In this document: positions 1 through 6,288 of the stretch, one piece after another | How the letters are laid out: each line of letters opens with the position of its first letter | Numbering within the stretch: the stretch's first letter is position 1 | Assembly (NCBI GenBank): GCA_025966435.1 | Contig: JAICRQ010000048.1 | Location: 1 to 12,293 of the forward strand | Length of the DNA stretch: 12,293 nucleotides | Direction of reading: 5' to 3' | Origin: Anaerolineales bacterium | Lineage (GTDB): Bacteria; Chloroflexota; Anaerolineae; Anaerolineales; Villigracilaceae | Program-made: the position numbers and the translations under genes | Notes under the pieces: generated by a model | The model's input: only the letters and a program-made list of their open reading frames with translations | Databases searched by the model: none | What the model was told of the DNA's origin: nothing

Positions 1-727
1 CAAACGGGGACATCAATACCAGCGGAATTCCTGAGAGCACAGGCAGGATGAACCCGGCAATGAGCCCCATATCGTGATAAAGCGGCAGCCAGGAAACAAC
101 GACATCCTGTTTCATTATTGAGAGCGCCTTACTATAGGAATTGAGCTGATTAAAAACAGCCTGGTGAGAGAGTGCCACACCCTTTTGGAGACCGGTCGTT
201 CCCGAGGAATGCTGTAGCAGGACGACGTCTTCTGGAGCCTGCTGAAAACCCTTGAGCGATTCAAAATCAATATCAGGTTGAATCTCAACCTGGTTGGTCA
301 CAATCAAAGAACGAACCGAATCGTCTTCCAGCAGCGCTCGCCGTACCTCTGCTTCGAATTCCGGATAAGTGATAATTGCAGCTGGCTTTGTCACCGAGAT
401 CAAAGCAGACAGATCTGCTCGGTATCGCTCTGGCGAAAGTTTTTCCGTCAGGAACGGCATAATGGACGGAATGGCGCCGTGCAAAATCGCGCCCCAAAAG
501 GAATAGACCAAATCCTCGCCATGCTGCAGGATGAGGATCGTCACTTCGCCAGGCTGGATTCCCTCACGTTCTAAGGTTCGTGCATACGCGGCGGCTCCGC
601 GCAGAAGCCTGTCGTATGTTACTGGGAGGTCTTCACGATTTGGGAACTGTAAATAAACGGCAACCTGGTCCGAGATTCGAGAGTGGAATGCCTTTAATTG
701 TTCAGGAACTGTTATTTTAAGTGACAT
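1..727 (-). CDS. Acyl-activating AMP ligase (fatty-acyl-AMP/acyl-CoA ligase type), N-terminal part
   Basis: The gene is cut by the left edge; 242 residues are visible, beginning MSLKITVPEQLKAF. The family activates a carboxylic acid with ATP to an acyl-adenylate and passes it to a thiol carrier in the cytoplasm. The ATP-binding P-loop signature is at about residues 173-183 (HSSGTTGLQKG), and a WLPLYHDMGLI motif lies at about 213-223, typical of fatty-acyl-AMP ligases and long-chain acyl ligases rather than of D-alanine ligase DltA. The C-terminal subdomain with the catalytic lysine is outside the window. The start is the ATG at 725-727, 38 nt behind the SGNH gene, with only a weak purine-rich ribosome site (AGAGAA) upstream. 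Immediately upstream in the same direction are an acyl carrier protein, an SGNH protein and a one-helix microprotein, so by inference it loads that carrier for an envelope-acylation relay. The acid it uses cannot be read from this fragment. Confidence 0.9.
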   Translation of the reverse strand, partial: MSLKITVPEQLKAFHSRISDQVAVYLQFPNREDLPVTYDRLLRGAAAYARTLEREGIQPGEVTILILQHGEDLVYSFWGAILHGAIPSIMPFLTEKLSPERYRADLSALISVTKPAAIITYPEFEAEVRRALLEDDSVRSLIVTNQVEIQPDIDFESLKGFQQAPEDVVLLQHSSGTTGLQKGVALSHQAVFNQLNSYSKALSIMKQDVVVSWLPLYHDMGLIAGFILPVLSGIPLVLMSPF

Positions 728-765
728 ATACTTGTTGTTTCTCTAATGAAAGAAGCTCGGTGTTT

Positions 766-1899
766 TCATTGAGAACAGACCAGCTTTCTTATTTCGGGAA
801 CAAGCAACTTCGCAAATTCCTCCTCCCCCGCTGAACTTCGGTGGAAATTTTGATCAACAAACCCAGTGGACGGAAGAGCGTTCCAATAATCCAGCCAGTG
901 CAGGCCCTCTCTATCTGTCCACTCTAGCATCCACTGCCGATACTCATCGTACGCCCAGCGTGGATAAAACGCGTTATATCGTAAATCGTGATTCTTACCT
1001 TCTGCTATAAAAATTGGCTCATTCACCAGGACAACAGGAGCCTCTTCTGCAATCTTAAAACCTGCATACAAAACATCCAGCAGGAGAGAATTCAGCAGAT
1101 CGCCAGATTCATCGGGATGCCATCCCTCGTAATCCAAGTGATCACTTACATCTGGGCTCGGAGGCGCCGTCAAAGGTTGCAGACCTTTATGATTATCGAT
1201 CCCTGTCCCTGCCCAGAGAAATCCCAGCATTTGGGTTAGCATAATGTTCTTGAGCCGCCTGCGTTCTCCAATAATGGTCTGATTCCAGAAAGTGCGTTCT
1301 GTGATTGGTTCTGCAAGGTGCGCAGATGACAGGTTATAAACACTCACAAGGCGCTGATAACGCTCGGCATGAGGGAGAATGAAATATGTCTCTGCCTTCT
1401 TAGGCTCAAGTGTATACAGGGTGATCAGCCAAAGCACCATATCGGGCTTATATTCCATTGCCTTATCTAATATCATAGCATCCCGCATGAGATAAGGCAT
1501 CGGATACCCGAGATTGTAGGCACGGACATTCCGCCCATCACAAGTCTTGATTTGAAATCTATTAATTTGTTCAGAAAGGGTTTCATGTGCCTGCACGCCA
1601 ATACCCCAAGTAGCAGAATCGCCAAGCAGAATCAATCGAAACTCATCTCTGGGTTTTCTGCTTGAAATGACGTGCGCTCCGAACATGGCATCAAAATCTT
1701 CATACACAGGCGCATTGTAGCCAATAGAATAAAAGGCAGGTTCCTGCTCATAAGGAAAGCGTAGTCTTCCCGGAAGAAGACGATTATATAGGGAAAGCTT
1801 CCCCACTGGCGGATCCATAAGTGCATAAATGATGTTGAGAACGATAAGGAGAAACACTGCTTTTAGCAGGATCTGCAGCGGGCGAACTGCAGGTTTCAT
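766..1899 (-). CDS. Membrane-anchored SGNH/GDSL-type acyl-transfer or esterase protein (DltD/AlgX-like role)
   Basis: This is a 377-residue protein with one N-terminal membrane helix (about residues 9-28) and a large domain expected outside the cytoplasmic membrane. SGNH block I is visible as LLGDSATWGIG (Ser95 the likely nucleophile), followed by a conserved Asn/Gly segment, YNLGYPMP, at 128-135. Near the C-terminus is FVDQNFHRSSAGEEEFAKLL, which supplies an Asp349/His353 pair in the place of SGNH block V, here with DxxxH spacing rather than DxxH. A hydrophobic strand, VVLVNEPIFI, lies at about 289-298. The fold is used by envelope polysaccharide and teichoic-acid acyltransferases and deacetylases. 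The neighbours (ATGA overlap with an acyl carrier protein gene, AMP ligase downstream) favour a DltD-like transfer role, which is inference. A secreted esterase is the main alternative. The substrate is unknown. Confidence 0.8.
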   Translation of the reverse strand: MKPAVRPLQILLKAVFLLIVLNIIYALMDPPVGKLSLYNRLLPGRLRFPYEQEPAFYSIGYNAPVYEDFDAMFGAHVISSRKPRDEFRLILLGDSATWGIGVQAHETLSEQINRFQIKTCDGRNVRAYNLGYPMPYLMRDAMILDKAMEYKPDMVLWLITLYTLEPKKAETYFILPHAERYQRLVSVYNLSSAHLAEPITERTFWNQTIIGERRRLKNIMLTQMLGFLWAGTGIDNHKGLQPLTAPPSPDVSDHLDYEGWHPDESGDLLNSLLLDVLYAGFKIAEEAPVVLVNEPIFIAEGKNHDLRYNAFYPRWAYDEYRQWMLEWTDREGLHWLDYWNALPSTGFVDQNFHRSSAGEEEFAKLLVPEIRKLVCSQ

Positions 1900-2141
1900 T
1901 TACGTGATTCTATTAACGCCGAGAGCTGATTCAAATTGTCGAATGTATCTGGATTGAGTTCCGTGTCTTCAATGCGTACACCAAACGTGTCTTCGACGTA
2001 CAAGGCAAGATCCATCAAACTAAAGGAATCAATCAATCCGCTGGAGAGGAGCGGCTCGTCTGCAGCGATTTTTCGCTGAGGCTGTTTGAGAATTTGTGTA
2101 GCAATAAATTTTTCCAGGCTGGAAATCGTTTGGTCGGTCAT
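1896..2141 (-). CDS. Acyl carrier protein (DltC-like size and context)
   Basis: This 81-residue acyl/peptidyl carrier protein has the phosphopantetheine attachment motif GLIDSFSLMDL, with Ser39 the predicted modified residue. The expected helices surround it and the acidic segment YVEDTFGVRIEDTEL follows, as in carrier-protein helices II and III. A phosphopantetheinyl transferase would convert it to the holo form; it would then carry an acyl group delivered by the AMP ligase encoded two genes downstream. Its TGA stop overlaps the next ATG (ATGA at 1896-1899), a strong sign of translational coupling with the SGNH gene. An AGAGGAA ribosome site lies just before the ATG and overlaps the TAG stop region of the 42-residue gene upstream. 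It is not the usual fatty-acid-synthesis acpP: that gene normally sits with fab genes and the motif here is DSFSLMD. A dedicated carrier for this cassette is the best reading. Confidence 0.92.
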   Translation of the reverse strand: MTDQTISSLEKFIATQILKQPQRKIAADEPLLSSGLIDSFSLMDLALYVEDTFGVRIEDTELNPDTFDNLNQLSALIESRK

Positions 2142-2150
2142 AGTATTCCT

Positions 2151-2279
2151 CTAGAAACCCTGGTAGATCCAGGTGGGTGACGTATCTGTCGTAAAGATCA
2201 CCAGGGCAATCAGAATCAGGCAGAGCAAAACTGCCAAGAGATTTTCACGGGTAAAGAGAATTTCTGTTACTTTTTTCAT
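2151..2279 (-). CDS. 42-residue single-helix microprotein, DltX/DUF5989-like
   Basis: This small gene reads ATG at 2279-2277 to TAG at 2153-2151. The protein has a basic start (MKKVTEILFTREN), one hydrophobic helix at about residues 14-29 and a polar tail ending in WIYQGF at the C-terminus. The charge pattern predicts the tail on the outer face of the membrane. The ending resembles the F-x-Y-x-x-F C-terminal motif of DltX microproteins and the similar ending of small DUF5989 proteins, both found with SGNH and acyl-transfer genes. In Dlt systems the motif tyrosine has been implicated in relaying the acyl group outward; applying that role to Tyr39 here is inference. The gene sits between prfB (11 nt) and the carrier protein gene (9 nt). 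No Shine-Dalgarno sequence is visible, so coupling to prfB termination is possible. It is too short for most gene callers. The family assignment rests on size, topology, tail and context. Confidence 0.72.
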   Translation of the reverse strand: MKKVTEILFTRENLLAVLLCLILIALVIFTTDTSPTWIYQGF

Positions 2280-2290
2280 AAGGAGATACT

Positions 2291-3371
2291 CTAGGGTTGT
2301 CTCAAATACGCTTCCATGAATTCGTCCAGATCACCATCCAGAACAGCCTGGGTGTTCCCGGACTCGTGTTCGGTACGGTGATCCTTCACCATTTGATAGG
2401 GATGCAGCACATACGAACGAATCTGGCTGCCCCACTCGGCTTTTGTGTATTCGCCGCGCAGGACTGCACGTTCTTCCTCTTTCTCCGCTTGTTTAAGTTC
2501 CAGCAAACGCGCCCGCAAAATCCGCATTGCAAATTCTCGGTTCTGGGTCTGGGAACGCTCGTTCTGACAGGTCACCACAATTCCGGTGGGGATATGTGTG
2601 ATGCGGACAGCCGTCGCGTTTTTCTGCACATTCTGCCCGCCGGCGCCCGAGGAGCGATAGACATCCATCTTGATATCGCCCGGGTCGATTTGGATTTCTG
2701 CTTCATCCATCGCGACCTGCGGCAGGACTTCCACCAGGGCAAAGGAGGTGTGGCGGCGGTGCGCGGCGTCGAATGGAGAAAGCCGTACGAGCCGATGAAC
2801 ACCTTTTTCAGACTGCAGATAGCCGAACGCATACTCACCATTCACCGCAATTGTGACACTCTTGATACCTGCTTCTTCGCCATCTGTAATATCCAGGATT
2901 TCTGTTTGATAGCCGCTCTTTTCCGTCCAGCGCAAATACATACGCTCGAGCATCGCCGCCCAATCCTGAGAATCGGTACCACCTGCACCCGCATGAATGG
3001 CAAGGATGGCGGGGTCGCGGTCATACTTGCCGGAGAGCATCGCCGTAAACGAACGCTTTTCCAGCTCGGCTTCGATGGCGGAGACTTCGGATTCGAGATC
3101 CGCGCGCAGGCTTTCATCATCAAGCTGCGCCAGCTCCAGTGCATCGCTCAAGCGGTGCGAAAAGCCGCGCCATGATTCGACTTCCGCCTTAAAGTTGTTA
3201 TACTGCTTCATGACGGATTGCGCCTGTGAGGGGTTGCCCCAGAAATCTGGACCCTCTATTTCTTTTTCAAATTCGGAAAGCTTGCTCTCTTTTGAGGCGA
3301 AGTCAAAGACGCTCCAGTAGCTGTTGTGTTAAGCTCTGAGCGGAATGTAATCGATTGACAAGGTCTTGCAT
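2291..3371 (-). CDS. prfB: Peptide chain release factor 2, with programmed +1 frameshift
   Basis: RF2 recognises UAA and UGA on the ribosome and triggers peptide release. The reading starts at ATG 3371-3369 behind a GGAGG site (3376-3380), runs 22 codons to CTT then an in-frame TGA (3305-3303), and continues in the +1 frame from GAC at 3304. The full product would be 359 residues, close to the usual RF2 length. The codon-recognition tripeptide SPF is at about 198-200 (VRLSPFDAAHRRHTSF) and the catalytic GGQ at about 244-246 (SSGAGGQNVQKNATAVR), both matching RF2 rather than RF1. If the frameshift is ignored, the gene is wrongly called from the internal ATG at 3211 (306 residues), losing about 53 residues. 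Expression is expected to be self-limiting: scarce RF2 slows reading of the UGA and favours the shift. It follows ftsY after about 80 nt, and four envelope-acylation genes follow it closely. Confidence 0.97.
3302..3315 (-). promoter_or_regulatory. prfB: prfB programmed +1 frameshift site
   Basis: On the minus strand the sequence reads GGAG, CGT, CTT TGA C. This is the classic arrangement: slippery CUU, stop UGA, then C, with a Shine-Dalgarno-like GGAG ending exactly three nucleotides before CUU. The spacing equals that of the E. coli prfB site (AGGGGG, UAU, CUU UGA C). Only one reading frame downstream of the shift encodes the rest of RF2 (DFASKESKLSEFEKEIEG and onward). Confidence 0.95.
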
Positions 3372-3402
3372 GGTTCCTCCAAAATACTAGAGACTTGAGA
3401 CA

Positions 3403-3421
3403 GGAGATTAGATTTATCTCC
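3403..3421. other. Small hairpin between ftsY and prfB
   Basis: GGAGAT at 3403-3408 and ATCTCC at 3416-3421 form a perfect six-pair stem around a seven-base loop. It lies in the roughly 80-nt gap between the ftsY stop and the prfB start. There is no T-tract on the minus-strand downstream side, so it does not look like an intrinsic terminator. It could be an RNA processing or stability element, or chance. No other element is recognisable in this gap apart from the prfB ribosome site. Confidence 0.3.
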
Positions 3422-3451
3422 AAACTCTGACTCTCAGTGTAAATGTTCCTT

Positions 3452-4366
3452 CTACTTACTTTTCCCCAAAATACCTTCCACAAAGGCATCTGGATCAAAG
3501 GGGATAAGGTCTTCCGGTTTTTCGCCAAGCCCAGCGAACAAAATGGGCAGCCCAAGTTCCCGCTGGATGGCGAAGGCCATCCCGCCACGTGCCGACGAAT
3601 CCAGCTTCGATAGAATCACACCTGTCACGCCGACGGCTTCCTTGAATGCCTTCGCCTGCTGCAGGGCGTTCTGCCCAGTGGTGGCATCCAGCACAAGCCA
3701 GACCTCGTGCGGTGCCCCGGGAAGAGCCTTCCCGACCACCCGATAGACTTTCTTTAACTCTTCCATTAAATTGAAACGAGTGTGCAAGCGGCCGGCGGTG
3801 TCCACCAGGACAATGTCCACGCCGCGCGCGGCTCCCGATTGAACGGCGCTGAACGCGACAGCGCCCGGGTCTGATTCCGGCGCGCCCGAAATCACATCCA
3901 CCTTAAGGCGGTCCCCCCAGGACTGAAGCTGATCGACTGCCGCAGCCCGGAAAGTATCCGCCGCGCCAAAGAGCAGCGTCTTGCCCTGAGATTGAAAACG
4001 CTGCCCGAGTTTGGCAATGGTTGTGGTTTTCCCGGAGCCGTTCACGCCAACCACCAGAATGACGGAAGGCTTGTTCTCCAAACGGAGAACGGGCGGAGCA
4101 TCCAGCCTGGTGCGAAGCTCGTTTTTGAGCGCTTCCGAAAGCTCTTCGGCATAAATCAGACCCTGATCGCGCATAACGATACGAAGCTCTTCCAGAATTT
4201 CGGCTGTGGTTTCAATACCCAGATCTGCCTGGATCAATAAAGCTTCTAAATCCTCCCAGGTTTCATGTGTAATTTGGGTAGCGCCCAGTAACTGGGCGAT
4301 TTGTCCGAATGCTGCCTTGCTTGTTTTGGTGAGTCCGCTTTTCCACTTTTCGAAGAATTCAGCCAT
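3452..4366 (-). CDS. ftsY: Signal recognition particle receptor FtsY
   Basis: FtsY is the SRP-family GTPase that docks ribosome-nascent-chain-SRP complexes at the membrane for co-translational insertion. The 304-residue protein has the helical N domain at about 1-90 and the NG GTPase domain after it. Visible motifs are the P-loop GVNGSGKTT (107-115), DTFRAAA (137-143), DTAGR (189-193), SKLD (253-256, normally TKLD, with SSARGG in place of the usual GTAKGG) and the closing segment GLGEKPEDLIPFDP. It lacks the long acidic A domain of the E. coli protein, as is common outside Proteobacteria. The start is ATG 4366-4364; no Shine-Dalgarno site precedes it, but a TATAAT -10 element ends only 8 nt upstream, suggesting a leaderless transcript. 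It leads the minus-strand run ftsY-prfB and, probably by read-through, the acylation cassette. Confidence 0.97.
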   Translation of the reverse strand: MAEFFEKWKSGLTKTSKAAFGQIAQLLGATQITHETWEDLEALLIQADLGIETTAEILEELRIVMRDQGLIYAEELSEALKNELRTRLDAPPVLRLENKPSVILVVGVNGSGKTTTIAKLGQRFQSQGKTLLFGAADTFRAAAVDQLQSWGDRLKVDVISGAPESDPGAVAFSAVQSGAARGVDIVLVDTAGRLHTRFNLMEELKKVYRVVGKALPGAPHEVWLVLDATTGQNALQQAKAFKEAVGVTGVILSKLDSSARGGMAFAIQRELGLPILFAGLGEKPEDLIPFDPDAFVEGILGKSK

Positions 4367-4374
4367 GACGGGCG

Positions 4375-4384
4375 ATTATACCCC
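4375..4384 (-). promoter_or_regulatory. -10 promoter element of ftsY (leaderless type)
   Basis: On the minus strand GGGGTATAAT is followed by CGCCCGTC and then the ftsY ATG. The perfect TATAAT ends 8 nt before the start codon, so transcription would begin at or next to the A of ATG. No -35 with strong consensus is apparent. The core GGGGTATAATC recurs upstream of moeA in this window. Confidence 0.65.
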
Positions 4385-4443
4385 TCACGGTCACAACCGG
4401 GGGCATTCATATCGTGCGGGTATTCTATGATATACTGGTTTTT

Positions 4444-4494
4444 CGATTGAGGGCGAATCTAAAATTGATTGACAAAAGACTATGCCGATTGAGG
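4444..4494. repeat. Three phased GATTGA direct repeats upstream of thioredoxin
   Basis: GATTGA occurs at 4445-4450, 4467-4472 and 4487-4492, with start-to-start distances of 22 and 20 bp, about two helical turns each. The outer copies are identical over nine bases (CGATTGAGG at 4444-4452 and 4486-4494, 42 bp apart). The middle copy overlaps a TTGACA hexamer (4469-4474) that could be a -35 element. The array lies in the 141-bp region between divergent ftsY and the thioredoxin gene and could be a regulator binding array. Candidate -10 sequences nearby are TATACT at 4431-4436 and the weak CAAAAT at 4495-4500. The rest of the intergenic region holds the ftsY promoter. Confidence 0.45.
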
Positions 4495-4502
4495 CAAAAT
4501 AA

Positions 4503-4506
4503 AGGT
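4503..4506 (+). promoter_or_regulatory. Ribosome binding site deciding the thioredoxin start
   Basis: AGGT within AAAGGTG lies 8 nt before the ATG at 4515 but only 2 nt before the in-frame ATG at 4509. Normal spacing therefore favours 4515 as the start of the thioredoxin gene. Confidence 0.5.
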
Positions 4507-4514
4507 GTATGATC

Positions 4515-4859
4515 ATGCCAAACGAACCAATTCATGTGACCGATTCTGCTTTCGAGAAAACCGTGTTGCAGTCTGAGATCCCTGTGATCGTCGATTTTTG
4601 GGCACCGTGGTGTAACCCATGCAAAATGGTAGCCCCCACGCTCGACAAGCTGGCAAAAGAATATGAAGGGAAAATCCTGATCGCCAAAGTGAATACTGAC
4701 GACAACCCCGAATGGATGATGAAATATGGCATTCAGGGAATCCCGACCATGCTGTTTGTGTCGAACGGCAAAATCGTCCACCGCCAGGTGGGCGCCTTAC
4801 CGGAACGCATGCTGCGCGATGTCGTGACACAATTCATGGAGGTCGTCAGCCAGGCGTAG
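4515..4859 (+). CDS. Thioredoxin
   Basis: This is a small cytoplasmic dithiol-disulfide oxidoreductase that would reduce protein disulfides and be re-reduced by thioredoxin reductase. The preferred start gives 114 residues, beginning MPNEPIHVTDSAFEK; an ATG six bases earlier (4509) is possible but too close to the ribosome site. The active site is FWAPWCNPCKMVAP (Cys33 and Cys36), with Asn replacing the Gly of the usual WCGPC. The buried Asp (VIVDFW) and the cis-proline loop (GIQGIPTMLFVSNGK) are intact, so the protein should be active, possibly with a shifted redox potential. There is no signal peptide. It heads a plus-strand run with three lipoprotein genes, the first only 16 nt downstream; whether that linkage is functional is unknown. 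Confidence 0.96.
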   Translation: MPNEPIHVTDSAFEKTVLQSEIPVIVDFWAPWCNPCKMVAPTLDKLAKEYEGKILIAKVNTDDNPEWMMKYGIQGIPTMLFVSNGKIVHRQVGALPERMLRDVVTQFMEVVSQA

Positions 4860-4875
4860 CCCAAAGGAGGGCACG

Positions 4876-5568
4876 ATGAATAAGACCATTGTCGTTCTTG
4901 CTTCATTGCTGGCTCTATTGGTTGGCGCCTGTAGCCAGATCCCCGGTTTAACGCCAACGCCGGGGACAGGCCCCACTGTCAACCCCGATGATCTATTTCA
5001 GACAGCCGTTGCGCAAACGCTGACGGCGCGCGCGACGCTCCCATCCGAAACGGCAACTGTGCCCGCCGTAACCGACACGGCGATCCCAACTGCTTCCCCT
5101 GTTCTTTCCGTTACGGATACCCAAGCGGCTGGTACGGAAACCGTCACCCCCACACCGATTATTGATTTGAGCGCCACCTCGATCACTGCCACAGGAAATA
5201 TACCAACAGCCACCAATCTGCCTGCGAATGGAACCACCACGGCTACTCTTGCTCCGGGAGTGACCCCTATTTGGACACTGGCTGTGCGCACCTATGGAAC
5301 TTTACCGCCTGCTGTACCGTTTAGTAATATAACATTGGTCAACAAGGCAAATACAGAAGCGTATATCTCCCTGCAGGTGACGATGCCAGATGGAACATAT
5401 TCCATCATCGAGTATCCCGTCGAAGGGCGCATAACGATTCAGGCTCCAGTGGGATCGTATCTGTACGTCACCTGGGTTGGCGGTCGCAAGATGGTCGGTG
5501 AATTCAGGCTTCGCAATGATGACGATCTAACAATCACCTTATTCAGGGACCGGGTTGCCATTCATTAA
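4876..5568 (+). CDS. Secreted lipoprotein with Thr/Pro-rich linker, unknown function
   Basis: The 230-residue protein has a lipoprotein signal peptide, MNKTIVVLASLLALLVGAC, with Cys19 in an LVGAC lipobox, so it should be lipidated and anchored outside the membrane. Residues about 24-130 form a low-complexity linker rich in Thr, Ala and Pro. It contains FQTAVAQTLTA, a motif related to segments in the next two genes. The last 100 residues are a compact domain rich in beta-type sequence (NITLVNKANTEAYISLQVTM and YLYVTWVGGRKMVGEFRLRN) without cysteines. An AAAGGAGG ribosome site lies 7 nt before the ATG. It follows thioredoxin by 16 nt. I do not recognise a named family for the C-terminal domain; it may be a surface or ligand-binding module. 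Confidence 0.88.
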   Translation: MNKTIVVLASLLALLVGACSQIPGLTPTPGTGPTVNPDDLFQTAVAQTLTARATLPSETATVPAVTDTAIPTASPVLSVTDTQAAGTETVTPTPIIDLSATSITATGNIPTATNLPANGTTTATLAPGVTPIWTLAVRTYGTLPPAVPFSNITLVNKANTEAYISLQVTMPDGTYSIIEYPVEGRITIQAPVGSYLYVTWVGGRKMVGEFRLRNDDDLTITLFRDRVAIH

Positions 5569-5609
5569 TCGCTCGAAGCTGCACTCAACAATCGAAAGTG
5601 AATCAAGGA

Positions 5610-6263
5610 ATGAACCGAAATATATTACTTCTGGGGGTAGTATTCATCCTGCTTGTAAGCGCCTGCGCCCCGCGTGGGACACCGACAGCCGACCCGGTGG
5701 ATATTCAACATACTGCCGAAGCAGCTGCCTTCACTATGGTCGCCGAGACACAGGCGTCTGTGCCAACGGCAACACCCCTCCCACCCACCGAGACGGCCAG
5801 CCCGACTCTACCGCCTTCGAGCACGCCTCTGCCGCTGCCTACTTCAGGGACCCCAGGATTGCTTCCCACTACAGGCGCGCCCACCTCTGTAACTCAGCAG
5901 GCACTTCCCACACAAGCACCGCCCACGTCCAGCTCGGGAGGAGGCAACACGCAAGATGTCTGCAACCAGGCGCTCACTTCCTGGCAGGGACCCACTGCAA
6001 ATTTCAGCATTGCCAACCAGACCCAACCACAAGGGACGATCGTTCTATCCATGTACGTGGTGACAGACCTGGGTCAGTGCGGCTATCTCATCACGGGGGA
6101 CAGCTTCTCCGGACCAATCGGGAGTTATTCTGCCGCGGCATTTATCACCGGCAGGCAAAACTTTAAGGCATTCGGTAGTTTCCGCATCACAGAAGGCAAC
6201 TGGTCCATTGTTGTAAAAAATGACAGCATTGAAGCCCGGGGCGGATGTTACCCCAATTGTTAA
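5610..6263 (+). CDS. Secreted lipoprotein, paralogue A, unknown function
   Basis: From ATG 5610 the protein is 217 residues. The signal peptide MNRNILLLGVVFILLVSAC has Cys19 in an LVSAC lipobox. A GTG at 5598 in the same frame would add four residues; GAAAG precedes that GTG and AAGGA abuts the ATG, so the exact start is uncertain. A Thr/Pro-rich linker (about residues 25-110) contains ETQASVPTATPLPPTETAS. The C-terminal domain (about 115-217) carries several cysteines (DVCNQAL, LGQCGYLI, GGCYPNC) and may be held by disulfides. The front half is plainly related to the next gene: 26 of 33 residues match over the VD-to-TET stretch. It lies between two other lipoprotein genes in an apparent operon. 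Function unknown. Confidence 0.87.
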   Translation: MNRNILLLGVVFILLVSACAPRGTPTADPVDIQHTAEAAAFTMVAETQASVPTATPLPPTETASPTLPPSSTPLPLPTSGTPGLLPTTGAPTSVTQQALPTQAPPTSSSGGGNTQDVCNQALTSWQGPTANFSIANQTQPQGTIVLSMYVVTDLGQCGYLITGDSFSGPIGSYSAAAFITGRQNFKAFGSFRITEGNWSIVVKNDSIEARGGCYPNC

Positions 6264-6288
6264 CCCTATTAGGAGATCTTCCCAAAGC

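Noticed and set aside
1..727. Calling the ligase DltA (D-alanine carrier ligase)
   Set aside because: The WLPLYHDMGLI motif points to fatty-acyl-type ligases and the diagnostic C-terminal half is outside the window.
2297..3175. Long open frame of 292 codons on the plus strand
   Set aside because: It lies wholly antisense to prfB, whose RF2 motifs (SPF, GGQ) are unmistakable; its translation has no recognisable motif and is rich in Cys, His and Phe as expected of a shadow frame.
5020..5260. Repetitive-looking ACC/ACG/CCN tracts as a possible tandem repeat array or CRISPR
   Set aside because: They encode a low-complexity Thr/Pro/Ala linker; there are no regular repeat units or spacers at the DNA level.
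5555..6166. Open frame of 203 codons on the plus strand overlapping two lipoprotein genes
   Set aside because: It is the alternative frame of the Thr/Pro-rich coding sequence, lacks a signal peptide, and the lipobox-bearing frame is clearly the real one.
6220..6288. Upstream ATG extension of lipoprotein paralogue B
   Set aside because: It overlaps the previous gene and would place 23 residues before an otherwise perfect lipoprotein signal peptide.
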